Source: Rosellinia necatrix (Eukaryota; Ascomycota; Sordariomycetes; Xylariales; Xylariaceae). From it: a DNA stretch of 64,000 bases. The notes under the pieces are model-generated. The model made no database searches and was not told the DNA's origin. It saw only the letters and a list, made by a program, of their open reading frames with translations. Below are positions 1 through 11,408 of this stretch, piece after piece. The stretch's first letter is position 1; each line of letters begins with the position of its first letter. Made by a program: the position numbers and the translations under genes. The DNA is taken from the NCBI GenBank assembly GCA_021209875.1, contig JAGYVD010000008.1, positions 2,541,501 to 2,605,500 of the forward strand, read 5' to 3'.

Positions 1-3000
1 TAATAATAATATTGGGCGCGCCTAGCTAAGGTGGGAGGGAGAGCGGGAACCAGGGAGCCGGGGGGAGCATGGGAGGAGATGGCGATGGAGGGAAGGGCAA
101 GGGCGGGCCTCCACATATACATGACAGAAGTTTTACATATTGGTCAAGTATGATAGTATGATACAGTAACATTTCGCACTGCTGGCTGGAGACGCATGTC
201 GGCATCGGAGCTTCTTGGGTGCTCTTGGGGGGTTGTCTTGGGCCTGGGTCGTGTGAGCGCGAGGCTCCAACACGGCCGAGCCCGCCAAGGGTGCCCGACA
301 AGAGCTCCCAAGAAGGTATCGTATCAAACAAACGGCGGCGGGCTGATGTGGGAGCTCTGGGCATGCTTGGACAGGAAGGGTGGCAGCGAACTAGCTCTCT
401 CTCGGGTCTCGCTCAGCAGGACATATGACGAGAGCGTCGCCTCGCCTCACCGTGGGCGCCCGTTGACTGCGTGGGTTGACCGAGTCAGCCAGGCCCGGGA
501 CGGACGCAGGACCCATCTGCCATCCGAGAGTTCCGAGCGACCTGCCGACATCAGAATTTTCTGGCTGGCGGAATAGGGAAGAAGCATATGTATGTTGTCA
601 CCAGACGATTGACAAGCCGAAGCTGTAGTGTGCAAGTACAGACTGTGCAGTAGAGCCCTGCGCAAATGAAGGAATGACAGCATCGAACCACATCACACGG
701 ATCCACAGCTACAGACTACCTGGGTACCCACTGCACTACATACAGTAGTGTACATGCCTACATATGCACGAACACACACTACCACTGGTACACTAGTCTG
801 TATCGACTACTGTACCTAGGCATACCCTGCAGATCCTTGGCGGATATGGCCGCTACAGGCATGTCCAATGACGATCGCCCGCCGCTCGCAAGCCTTGACA
901 GTTGTGCATGCCGACAAGAGCACACTGCTAGGCTCTGCTAGCGTCAGGGTGGGCCTTATAAGACAGAAAAGGAATCGGTGGCACCCGCGAGATCCCGACT
1001 TCGAAAATGGAGTCACACCGCAGCGCGCCTACTGAGGAAGACCACCCGCTTTCGCTTAACGTGTGCAGGAAGGAGGCATGTAGCGGTATACGCTCACAAT
1101 TTGTCCAGATACACTGCATATATGTATGTATACTCCATCCTTGAGTACTGTAGCATGCATACAGTAGCATAAAAGGTGGGTGCGGTGGAATAATTCACCA
1201 CAAACTAGACCGGAGTTAGAGTTTATCGAGCGAGGAGGGCGAGATGGAGTAAAGACGGAGTAAAGACGGAGCAAAAGGTAGGTAGGTAGTTGTAAGTTAT
1301 CTATAACTATACATACATACATACACATACCTATTACCACTTACCAGTACTAACAGTAGAGATACACTCGCTTCTTCGATCATCGGCTCCACCACTCACG
1401 GATTAAACTCAAGCTTCAAGTGATGATGACCGTTAGACAAGGGAGATAAGTACGTACACTAGAGGCGAAAATGATTAAAACTAAGACATTCGGTTCTCTA
1501 GGTAGGTATTAGATCGGCCGTGAAGTACCCATAAGATACCAAACGCGAGTTTACGTATTGGAGAGATGTGAACTGCTCCGTTATAGCCGACGCTTAATAT
1601 GCAATGAGACCCAATATTGAACCACATGCTATACCGTATCATAGATGAACCCCACGAGCAAAGTTTTCGCTGACAATGGTCTCTCTACTGCGTAGGCATC
1701 TACAAGTAACCCGACCCAGGTTCTCAACAGCAGCAGACAAGCTGGTGGGAACGCCTACCAGTTGAAGTTTCCACATCTACCATGTATATCATCGTGATGC
1801 ATATAATTTTTAAGGTTGTCGATTCTTGGGCGCTTTACCGTTTCCCTAACAGCGTCCACTAACCACTGCAGGTTACCCAAGTGGTGTAAGAAGCAGGTAG
1901 ACTAAGCCCAAACCCGAGAAGTACCACACAGTATGCACGCTAGACCATAGCACCCACCTTCGTCCTCTTACCGACATCATCACGACAACTTACACATCTA
2001 CACCATACCTACCTGATTAACTACACGTACAAGAGCCTTTTCCCTTTCTCTATAATTAGTAGTTAAGTGTTAATAGGAATGGTAGATAGATGGTTGTTTA
2101 GTAACGTAGCGTAGAGTGTACAAGTGATACTTCTATGCAATTCCTTTTTTTTTCAACAAAAAAAAAAAAGAGGCTGACTGGTTTATCTATCGTCCCAGAT
2201 AGAAATCTTTAGCATCCCACTTACCCATGCTAAATACGGGTTATTTGCAGGGTTGTGTTTCCTAAGTTTCACCTGTTGCCTATATCAGTCTCCCATCAAT
2301 AATTACATTTGACCTTTGTTGGGTACCGAATTATAGTGGGTTAGGAGCCAGACTAACACACGGCGAGCGGCGAGATATGTACACTAGTGTCAAGGCTAAC
2401 AGGATTCTCACGCTTCCTTGGCCGTGTAGGATTCTTAGGCAGTGCGCAGTTGCGTTTTGGTTTTCTTTCCTTTTGCGATTCCGGGTTCCTTTCCATTCTT
2501 CCTTTGTTGTCTTAGCTGTTCCGCTTCCAACTGCAGCACTAACCCAGCTTAGCTAGTAAACAACAGTTTCTCAACCGGATTTATAAAAACCAACGACCGA
2601 CTCCGCCCTGAATTCGGCTGACAAATTACCCACTCATACCCACCTATACAAGATACTTACCGCTGTACAGTTGTATCCCGTCAGCCCGTTTCTTTCACCA
2701 TTAGTTATCAGGTAGAGATAGCTGACTGCCTCCAGGACTGGACTGTTGACACAAGCGCACTGACCAAGCCCAAGCTGCACAGCCCGACTACCTTACAGCC
2801 AAAGAGTAAGTAGTCAAATCGCAAAGAGCATAGTACCTAGCCATGATCATACATACATAGGATAGATAACTAGCCCGTTCTTTCAACAGACCAGATCAAC
2901 GTGCGTGTGACTAAGTTGTTTATCACATGAACGGGCGAGTTTACGATCGGGCTCCGAAGAACCCGTCGTCGGAGGTTTGCGACCATCCGAATCGCGATCC

Positions 3001-5456
3001 TCCTGCAAGTACCCGATCAGCCGGTCATCATGTGTGCACGTCTAAATGTGCTTGTATGTTTGAAAATAATATACAACAAAGAAAAAAAGGGTTGCTCGCC
3101 GCTTCCGCTAGTTTCCACCAGTGCCGAAGGATTGTGTGCCAAGAGGTGGTATTGATAATACATACATATTTGCATGCTCCTACCCTACCAACGAACTTGG
3201 TACAAGTACGCACTTTACTTTATGTAGTAGAGGGTGGAGGGTGGAGGGTGGAGGGTGAAGGGCGGGCAGTTGCTGCATGCCGAAACATTTGTGCCGAAGG
3301 GTCTTATGTGTTTACGCCACCAATCATTTTGGTAACGACCCTTTCTGACCCTCCTTGCATGCGAGCGGCGTTAAGGCAACTGTACCACGGTACTCCAGTA
3401 GGCCCTGTTAATAATATCTCAAGGCTCCTGATGTAGTGTAACCGCCGATATAGATTGTGTGGCAGGCGGGCATCTTGCGTCTTAGCCACCACATATACAT
3501 AGTAAGTACATAACTATTGGTATATATGAATATGCGCACCTATCCCGTCAGCAACGCCTCCCTCACCCCCTCCCTCTCCCTCCCTCCCCCTCCCTTCCCT
3601 CTCTCACTTGTAGATAACCGACATCTAACACAGTACATCTTCGCCCGAACATTACGGGCGTGCATGGTGAATCATGAAACAATGTCATGAACTTCACTCA
3701 GTGTAGCAGCCTCGAAGGCTTCGATCAGCCTCAGCCTTACCGAGTACAAGCAAGGGTGTGCTTGACTACCCCTAGGCATATATTCCTTTACTACGTAATT
3801 CTCAACGTCGGATTTTGCACGTGTGCGGTCAGTCACTTGTATACATAGGTGTAAAGGGATACATGGTGCCTATCTTACCCCACCTAAGCCCCCTCGACCA
3901 TGTTCATGGACTTGGCATAATTACTATGAATGGCAGATGCATATCTTCCACTCCCAGTATACCTTGGCTGCCTCTGCCTAGCACCATAGATGTGAATAGC
4001 ACGGCAAAGGCGGCGAGGGGCTATCCTACAGCGGCCCTACTGGGGCATAAACTCGCTTCCACGGTAGGTACGTTGCGACAGTGACCGACAACCAAAAATG
4101 AGACGACAGACAATGCATGTTCAGATGGCAACATTTCCGGCCGACATGGGCGAGCTGGATCCTTCGATTTCGCTATCCCGGATTATGTACATTACAGCGC
4201 TTAGGACCATGCAACACAGGCGCCCAAAACCCGACACTCTGATGTCATTCTCCCGCCTATGAGGGGTTGCTTGTTCTTTTGTTTGTTCTTGTAGTTGCGT
4301 GGACTTTGGAGGCTGAGATGACTTGACATAGAGGTGAGGCTAGATAATCAGTAGTATATGAGTGCTTGCATACCGCGGATATGTCGGTAGGTATATGCGA
4401 ATAGCTGAGTCTGCTTGGCATTTACATTCTCCAATGACCGGCTTTAACAGAGTTCCGCGGCGTTTCATGAGCCTGGTCCAAGTACCGGTCCCAATGTTCA
4501 AGATACTATGTGCGTGGTCACGTAGCTTCCGCCTGTGGGACACGATGCCTAGCTCGGGCATCGTCCACTGTTCCTGTCCCAAGAGAATATCGTCGAGTAC
4601 TACCCGACCCTTGATCTATGCCGGGGACTTACACCACGCGACCCCAGGTTATGCGCAGCGCGGGGAAACAGAAAGGGTGCCGTGGAGAGGAATAGTGTAC
4701 ATGGGTACGGGGTGTGGAATGGAGTTTCATCTCGGTTGCGCCGTTCGAGCGGGCGATTGTACACTACCCTTCCGCGGTCGTATGTTTAAGCCTCGGAGAT
4801 ATATGGATAGCGTACACTAGAATATGTCATGTTGTTCATCAGACAACGCAATTGCGTTTCTCGGAGAATATAAAAACTCCGGGTAGTTCATTATCATACG
4901 AGGTCGAGGTCTGCCCATCCAACTTCCCTTGCCCTCGGCTCGATCGACTCATTGCTGTCGGTACTTTACATTATTGCCAACAATCGATGGGATGAGACGT
5001 GAATCGTCCGACCTCTTGTGGCGTCGTGCGATAAAGAATGAAATCCCCCGGTGCTATACCCCACCAGACCCAAGAAATGACGGGTCCGGGTTGTGACGCT
5101 GAAACCGAGCCAGCTCTCTCGGGACGACTCCCAACCCCGTGCGCGAACCACTGACGGTAGTGCAATAGACGATTGAATATTCCGTAGTCGGGATCGCGCG
5201 GAATCTGCCAAACGGGTGATTCGCTTCAGCAGGTACCCTAACACTAATACGATTATTCTCCAACGCCCGGCTTTGATATGATGGAGGGAAGTATGTCGGT
5301 CCAACGCTTCCCCCGTGGCAAGAAAGACCTCAGATATTCCGGTCCCCGGCGCGGCCGATGACGATGGGAACATTGATCCTGGGTCATTTTGGTCTGCCGC
5401 CATATGCAAGATTAGCAACGCGGTTACAGCGTTAGGTAACAAAGCTGCCGACGAGC
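1..5456. other. Gene-free region, no recognisable gene
   Basis: No open frame here resembles a known family. The longest frames (about 150-170 codons, for example 2927-3436, 4362-4820 and 4966-5442) have no domain, no supporting splice structure and a composition like the surrounding DNA. The stretch holds short simple repeats: a GGAGGGT-type run near 3230-3260, a CCCTC-rich pyrimidine tract at 3555-3600, TACA/CATA runs around 1309-1330, and a T-run/A-run pair near 2143-2170. Lineage-specific genes cannot be excluded by eye. Confidence 0.6.
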
Positions 5457-6374
5457 CTACAGATTTGGCTTCTCTTTCTTAAGACGCCATCTATCTCCCT
5501 CCTCGAGGATGACCTTATCTTCTGCCTGGAGTTTCTTCAGGATTTGAATGACGCCGTAGGACGCGGGCACGTGGAGTTCCTCCGAGACGTCGCGGTATAT
5601 GACCTTGACAAGCTCCATGGGGGTCCACGCGTCTGGGGGGGCCGCCAAGGGCGACGTGCCCTTGGCGGAGCCCAGCGTTTCGACGACCTGCAGTTCCCTC
5701 TGGCGCCGGTGCGATATGTACTCGGCGACCTTGGCCTGGGCCACGGGAAGCACGGGGCCGTGGCCCGGGTATGCGCGGCCGGACACGAGCCGCTCCATCT
5801 TGGCGAGGCTGCGGAGGTAGATACCGAGATCTTCGAAGACTGCGGTCCCGTGGCCGAGGACATTGTCGCCGGTGAACAAGGCATCTTCCTCGCGGAATAC
5901 GAAGGCCATATGATCGGCGGTATGGCCGGGAGTGTGCACGGCGGTCAGCGTGGCGCCGTCCACCTCGAAGACCTGGCCGTCCGTGATTCCCAGCTGCCCG
6001 GCGGCAGGGTCAGACTTATACACAGCAACATCCGGCACAAGCTGCAGTAGCTGGGGCACGCCCAGGGTATGGTCGTGATGCCAATGGGTGAGCAACGCGG
6101 TTTGGACCGTGGCTTTCTCTTCGTCCAAGACCCGCTTCAGAGCAGCCTGCCACGAGGGCTTTCCTTCGCCTGTGTCGATGAGCAGGCGCCTTGGACCGGT
6201 ACCGATGAGGTATGTGTTGGTGCCTTGGAGCTGGAACTTGCCGGGGTTGCCGCCGAGGATGCGGATGCAGGCCGGACTCAGTCGCTCGACTTCTGGCAGG
6301 TGGACAAACTGTGAAGCCATCCTTTTGGTCACGGAAATGGTGTGGCGATGGAGCGGTCGAGATAATAATACCAT
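5457..6374 (-). CDS. LACTB2-like metallo-beta-lactamase fold hydrolase
   Basis: Intronless frame of 305 aa. It has the metallo-beta-lactamase core: substrate-binding strand with LLIDTGEG, the HxHxDH zinc motif as HWHHDH, a distal metal His in HTPGHTADH, the GDN aspartate in LFTGDN, and PGHG. A C-terminal winged-helix-like segment follows (MELVKVIYRDVSEELHVP). This order is that of LACTB2 proteins, which in animals are mitochondrial endoribonucleases. In fungi the same family includes polyketide-releasing thioesterases, but no polyketide synthase is nearby, so I favour the housekeeping LACTB2 role. A second Met at 6320 (MASQFVHLP) gives a protein without the short basic N-terminal extension. 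The longer start adds residues (MVLLSRPLHRHTISVTKR) that could be a mitochondrial presequence. All metal ligands are present. Confidence 0.9.
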   Translation of the reverse strand: MVLLSRPLHRHTISVTKRMASQFVHLPEVERLSPACIRILGGNPGKFQLQGTNTYLIGTGPRRLLIDTGEGKPSWQAALKRVLDEEKATVQTALLTHWHHDHTLGVPQLLQLVPDVAVYKSDPAAGQLGITDGQVFEVDGATLTAVHTPGHTADHMAFVFREEDALFTGDNVLGHGTAVFEDLGIYLRSLAKMERLVSGRAYPGHGPVLPVAQAKVAEYISHRRQRELQVVETLGSAKGTSPLAAPPDAWTPMELVKVIYRDVSEELHVPASYGVIQILKKLQAEDKVILEEGDRWRLKKEKPNL

Positions 6375-7310
6375 GCCAAGGTTCCGGTTCCGCCTAGATA
6401 CTTAGGGAGCTGTTTTATGTTTTAGGTAGCTAGTTGTTTATATTGATAGGTGTAATCGATGTGGGTGTTGACGCAAGAAGACGGTTGTCTTTCGTCTTTT
6501 TGGCCGTTGTACCTCGCTCTTCGTCACTTGTCCCTCGCCCCTTCGGTCGCCTAAGCCACACACCAGACCACTGTAGGGGCAATGCAATGTGAGGCTATTC
6601 AACAAAGTTCAAACTCCATAAATCATGAAGTTCGGCTAATGATTGCAATTGTAGCCTTTACTATATACCTGGTACGGTGCATTAACCTCATATATTGTCT
6701 TGTCAAATGAATGCCGAGAAATTAGCATCGTTCGTGCTAAGTAAGTATCTACCCAAGGTTACTTACCTATGGGCGGGAATGGGACCTGTTAGATGTTGCC
6801 GAGGTCTGGGTGGTACCTATCACGGACACGGAACTCACTCGGGCATGAACCTCGACGTCCCGCCGAACACTTTAACCCCTGTCGCAACCAACAAAGGCCA
6901 ACCAGCGACCTGGATAGGTAAGGCCCCTGGAACTACCCGCTAGGGTGGAGCGATAAGCAGGTAGGCCAGCAATCGATAAGGAATTTTACCCTCCTGAATA
7001 CGTGCCGGCTGGTCTCGATAGGGAGCACGCACCTGTATCGGGGGAACTTCTTGGGATAGCTCGAACTAACTACACTATGCACGCGGATGACGATACCTAC
7101 CTATTCGTATGTACTAGCTCGCTCCGCCGCCGCGTCTTAAAAGCTTCCCGAGTTCTCTGAACAGCACAACCAACATCGTGCGCACGACCGGAACGAACCT
7201 GTGTCTATTACCTACTCGCAGCAGCCGTAGCTGTTCTTCATGCTCTCCCATCACTAAAGTTCGTAAGACTCCCTTCGGCCGAGCCAAGCCAATCGCATGC
7301 CCACTGCACT

Positions 7311-7398
7311 CACTACCTACCTACTACCTACCTATTACCTACCTACTACCTACCTACCTACCTAATGTACCTGCCTGCCTACCTACCTACCTACCTAA
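7311..7398. repeat. CTAC/TACC simple-sequence tract
   Basis: Nearly uninterrupted CTAC/TACC units with a few TGCC and TATT variants. The same tetranucleotide, or its complement GTAG/GGTA, recurs in shorter runs across the intergenic DNA of this window. Confidence 0.9.
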
Positions 7399-7582
7399 GT
7401 AGGTATCTAGGCATGTATGCGTGTGCCCGCCGTGAGAAGGCGCCGATGGATGGCTGACACTCGGTTCTGGGATAGAAAGCAGCTTCATTTCCAAATTATA
7501 CAAATCGCAACGCCGTCTCTCGCTCTGTCTGTCTATCTGCCTGTCTGTCCGTAGCTTCGACCGACACGTTGCGAACAACAAT

Positions 7583-7593
7583 CACAACAACAA

Positions 7594-7629
<36 letters not shown>

Positions 7630-7655
7630 TAACAACAACAACAACAACAACAACC
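7583..7655. repeat. CAA-CAG-CAA trinucleotide microsatellite
   Basis: A run of about ten CAG units flanked on both sides by CAA units, about 600 bp upstream of the UBP8 start codon. It is outside any supported coding frame, so it is more likely leader or promoter DNA than a polyglutamine tract. Confidence 0.9.
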
Positions 7656-7830
7656 CAATCATTTGCTCCGTGTCTATGCGGCCACCCTGTCTGCAACTCT
7701 GTTTAGAAACTAATTGAACCTTCTGGCTGTGCAACTGTCTGTCTAACACGCCTGTGTCTACAACGCCTGTACTTGTATAACTACTAGCACCTTACCTTAC
7801 ACCTCTGCCCGTAGCCACGAACCACCAAGC

Positions 7831-7890
7831 CGAAGCTCTCATCCCGAAGCTCTCATCCCGAAGCTCTTATCCCGAGGCTCTCATCCCGAC
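7831..7890. repeat. 14-bp minisatellite, four copies
   Basis: Four head-to-tail copies of a 14-bp unit resembling GAAGCTCTCATCCC, with single substitutions in copies three and four. It lies about 360 bp upstream of the UBP8 start. Confidence 0.85.
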
Positions 7891-8252
7891 GCGCCGTCGA
7901 GGCCCTCCTCCCCTCGCCTCCCCTCATCTCCCCTCTTCTTTCTCTCTCCCCTATATCCTTCACTCTACCTTCCTCACGGCTCGGGTTCTTCCTCGTTCGT
8001 TGCCGTTCCTTTGCTGCTGCTGTCATTGCCGCCAGTGTTGTTGTGGCCGCCATCATCCTTGCCGCCACTTCTCTCCATCATCGCCATCGTCCCCCGTCAT
8101 CGTCAAGCTATCCCATCCCACCTTCTCTCCCCGCCTGGCCCTCCACCGGCCGAGCGCTCCCTCAACCATACCAAGGCACCAAGACACAAGCCCCCTCCGG
8201 CCACCTGCTTGTCTCTACTGAGACGGCGCATCCCGTGTTGAACAAGCGCATC

Positions 8253-10248
8253 ATGGCTGCCCGACCCACCACTCCTGCGTCGCCGAAGAACCTCAAGGTC
8301 AATTCCCCGGTACCAGGCACGCCTCTATTCGGTTGCGGTCAGTCCCCCTCCCCGATATGTACCATCTAGCCCCCCTACTGATGCGTGCCCAGAGCATGTT
8401 GCGCTTCTCCTCTCCAACAGCCAAGATGTCACGAATAACTCCATTCAGTACTATAAGATGTTACTCAGGGTCATATTCGACAAGGATCCCATCATCGCCC
8501 AGACTTCTAAGACCTCCGACGGCCAGATTACCACGTCGCTGACTTCCAACTATCTCTGCCTACAATGCTCTGCGATTATCCCGGAAGAGGACCGTGTGAA
8601 ACATGGGAACAAGAAGAGCCATCGTTTCTGTAAGTGGCATCTACGCGCGCTGGGGTACCACTGGGGCCATGCTAACACAACACTACCACATAACAGACGT
8701 CGATTCGAGGAACGGCTCTCTCTTCTGCCAATTCTGCGAGGACTACGTGTGGGATCCCACATTAGAGGAATTGAGGATTCGGAAGATGGGCACGGGTTCC
8801 TTCACAAGTACGTCCCCCCATTCGAGCCTGACCCTCACGCCTTGTATAATCCAGGATCTCCGATCCATGCGTGAAGTGAAGCGGCTGTATGCTAACGCGC
8901 CTTTCTCCGAAGACCGTAAGAGGAAACACGAAGATATGTTCTCTGACGCCATGAAAGAGAGTATGAAAGAGGAGCAGAGATATATTACCTTGAATACGAC
9001 AGCAGCGTCCTGTCGTGCCGATGGCCTCCGTGGTATATATAACGCTGGTGCTACATGTTACCAAAACGTCGTGCTCCAGAGCTTCCTGCACAATCCCTTT
9101 CTGCGTAACTTCTATCTCGGGGACGGACACCAGAGTAGCGATTGCCAGGTGTCGCACTGTCTTAGCTGTGCTATGGATGACATGTTTCAAGACTTCTACG
9201 CCTTGGAAAATACCAATGGTTACACGGCGGCAAATATCTTGTCGGGGTTCTGGATATCCGAGAAGAAGGCCTTCGAAAATCTCGTCACCACCAAGGAACA
9301 GGATGCTCACGAGTTCTTCCAGTTTCTTGCCGAAGAGCTGCACGAGAGGAACGGGGACGGCAAGAGACCCGAGACTGGCAGCGAGCATACCTGCCAATGC
9401 ATTATCCACCAGACCTTTTACGGCAAGCTGCAAAATAAGACAACCTGCCAAAACTGTGGTGGCGTCACGAACGCGGTCGAGTCGTTCCTCGACCTGAGCT
9501 TGGGCCTCGAGAACCTGGCGCGGAAGAAAGGCAAAAAGGAACCCAAGGGGGAACCTTTTCTAACGCTGCAGGACTGTCTAGACGAAGAATACATCAAATC
9601 CGACAAGTGTGAATATCGATGTCGAAACTGCAATTCGTCTCAGCAGGCCAGGAGAGACCATAGCATCAAGCTTTTACCTAACGTCCTTTCAGTACAACTC
9701 AAAGTAAGTCTGTCCTGGCGCTATCTAGGCCGTTACCACTTGAAAATGGCTTTACTTATAAGATCGGCTTTTTGGAACAGAGGTTCGAATTCAAGCAAGG
9801 TAGCCGTGATCGAGCTGCATCCAAGATTCGCACGAAAGTACAGTTTCCTCTGCAGCTGAACATGCTCCCTTACACGACGAGGGGTCAGAGCGAAAACGAG
9901 AGAGACAGCCAAGAGTTGAGTCGATCCTGTGTTTACGACCTCCTCAGCGTGGTAGAGCACGTTGGCGAGATCGATACGGGTAGGCCGCACTAAACCACCC
10001 ACCCGTTTACGTAGCGAGAGTGACTAAATGGAACACATAGGGCACTACGTATCCTACTGCAGAGTTGGAGATCAGGTAGGCGTCTCCCATAGTCTCCACC
10101 CACCCCATTACTCCGAGGTCCATGTACTGATGTCTATCTATCTAAGTGGTTTTCCTTCAACGACCACCGGGTTGAGCTGGCGAAGAAGTCGGACGTATTA
10201 GGTAGCCAGGCTTATCTCTTATTCTATATCATCCGGTCGCTTTCTTAG
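8253..10248 (+). CDS. UBP8: UBP8-type ubiquitin-specific protease of the SAGA complex
   Basis: Cysteine protease that removes ubiquitin from histone H2B as part of the SAGA deubiquitinating module. Seven exons give 519 aa: 8253-8337, 8393-8629, 8697-8807, 8913-9703, 9781-9979, 10041-10075, 10147-10248. Domain order is that of Ubp8. An N-terminal ZnF-UBP finger includes GCEHV, YLCLQCSAIIPEE and LFCQFCEDYVWDP. A USP domain follows, with the Cys box GIYNAGATCYQN (Cys193), a CxxC zinc pair in TCQNCGG and a second in CRNCNSS. The His box is GHYVSYCRVGDQWFSFND (His476, Asp492). The third intron, 8808-8912, is 105 nt and keeps the frame open, so a frame-only reading wrongly adds 35 residues. Its branch site (GCTAAC) and the family sequence support removing it. 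The Cys box has Tyr-Gln where USPs usually have Phe-Met or Tyr-Met. The gene is convergent with EFM5. Confidence 0.93.
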
Positions 10249-10898
10249 ATTGGGGAGAAAGGCCATAAAAACAAAAAGACGGATGAAGAATACTGATGCA
10301 TTTACATGGCGCCTGGTGTCGGTGGTTTCGGGGATGGTATTGGGGACAGGATGCATTTCACGGAAATAGAGGAACACCATACAAAGAAAGAGCCGTTCCG
10401 GCCATGACTGGATTGGAGTTGCGGCGTCTGTTAGGCTATATATCTTTACGCAGTATGGGTGGGTCCGCCCAAGTAAGTAGGCACTTATCGCCGCTTTACT
10501 TGCACGTCGAGCAGGCAGGCGACTCACTACGAATATAAAAGCAGTGTGCTTGTTTTCGTACAACATGACATGGCGTCGCGCCATGTGTCTACACGTCTCC
10601 ATACCCAGCGGACCATTGTGACTATGCTAGGTCATATATGGGTTCAAGCCCAATACTTGATTGTGAATTGAGTGCCCAACCCGTAACTACTCCCTCTACT
10701 TGCCGCTTCACTATCTGGCGATGTCGACCTACGGTCGTCGGGTACGACCTATTATTCCTCCCCTTTTTTAGGAGGGGAAGAGAGTCTTTCCCCCATCGTC
10801 CTTTCCTTTCCTTTCCTTTCATTTCCCCCTTCTTCTCGTCGCTCTTCTCGTCACTCTCTGTCCCCCCCCCCCTCTCTTCCCTTCTTTCGTACCGGCCG
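10249..10898. other. Convergent intergenic region UBP8/EFM5
   Basis: Shared 3' region of two convergent genes. It holds a pyrimidine-rich tract with TTTCC repeats (about 10800-10820) and a run of C near 10861-10872. No gene seen. Confidence 0.6.
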
Positions 10899-11372
10899 TC
10901 ATATCTCCGCCTCCTTCCACTGCCAGGCGTCGCACTCAAAGTTGGCATAACAGAGGAACTCGTTCTTCAGCCCCGCGTGCACGGGCTCGTACGTGGTGGT
11001 CCGCACGCCGAGGGGGGCGGTACAGACGGCTCACGAGCGGCTCCATGCGCTCGCCGGTGCAGATCAGGACGCGCGGCCCCGCGGCATCAATACTACCGCT
11101 ACTGGTGGTGGTGGTGGTGGTGGTGGTGCTAGGTTTCCGCGCGAGCCAACGGAGCGTCATGGCCACTGTGTCCTCGTTAGTGGGATGGGCGGGTAGGTGT
11201 TAGGTAGGTTAGTCGGTGTGATGTAAATAAAATACCAAAAACTCACTTTTCGTCTGGCAGTCGTCGCTCAGGAAGGGGGGGTCGCAGATCATCCCGCCGT
11301 CCACGGCGCCCTTGAGAGAGGCTGTGTGTGAATGTGCGGAGTTAGCATTCTTTGCTTTCAGAAGAAGAAGAA

Positions 11373-11408
<36 letters not shown>

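Larger units (their letters stand above)
6375..8252. other. Divergent intergenic region between LACTB2-like gene and UBP8
   Basis: No convincing gene. This is the shared 5' region of two divergently transcribed genes. The right half is dense in low-complexity DNA: CTAC/TACC runs at 7311-7398, CAA/CAG trinucleotides at 7583-7655, a 14-bp tandem repeat at 7831-7890 and pyrimidine-rich sequence at 7900-8110. The latter is probably the UBP8 promoter and 5' leader. Confidence 0.6.

Noticed and set aside
2927..3436. 169-codon plus-strand frame in the left gene-free region
   Set aside because: No domain, repeat or targeting feature. It spans an obvious GGAGGGT simple repeat and ends in sequence with no coding character.
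4362..5442. Overlapping frames of 93-158 codons on both strands before the LACTB2-like gene
   Set aside because: Mutually overlapping, no recognisable family, and no splice pattern linking them into a longer protein.
5457..6374. LACTB2-like gene as the thioesterase of a polyketide cluster
   Set aside because: No polyketide synthase, tailoring enzyme or cluster regulator is present on either side within the window.
10625..10660. GGGTTCAAGCCC, resembling a tRNA T-arm
   Set aside because: The stem is only partial and nothing upstream forms an anticodon or D arm.
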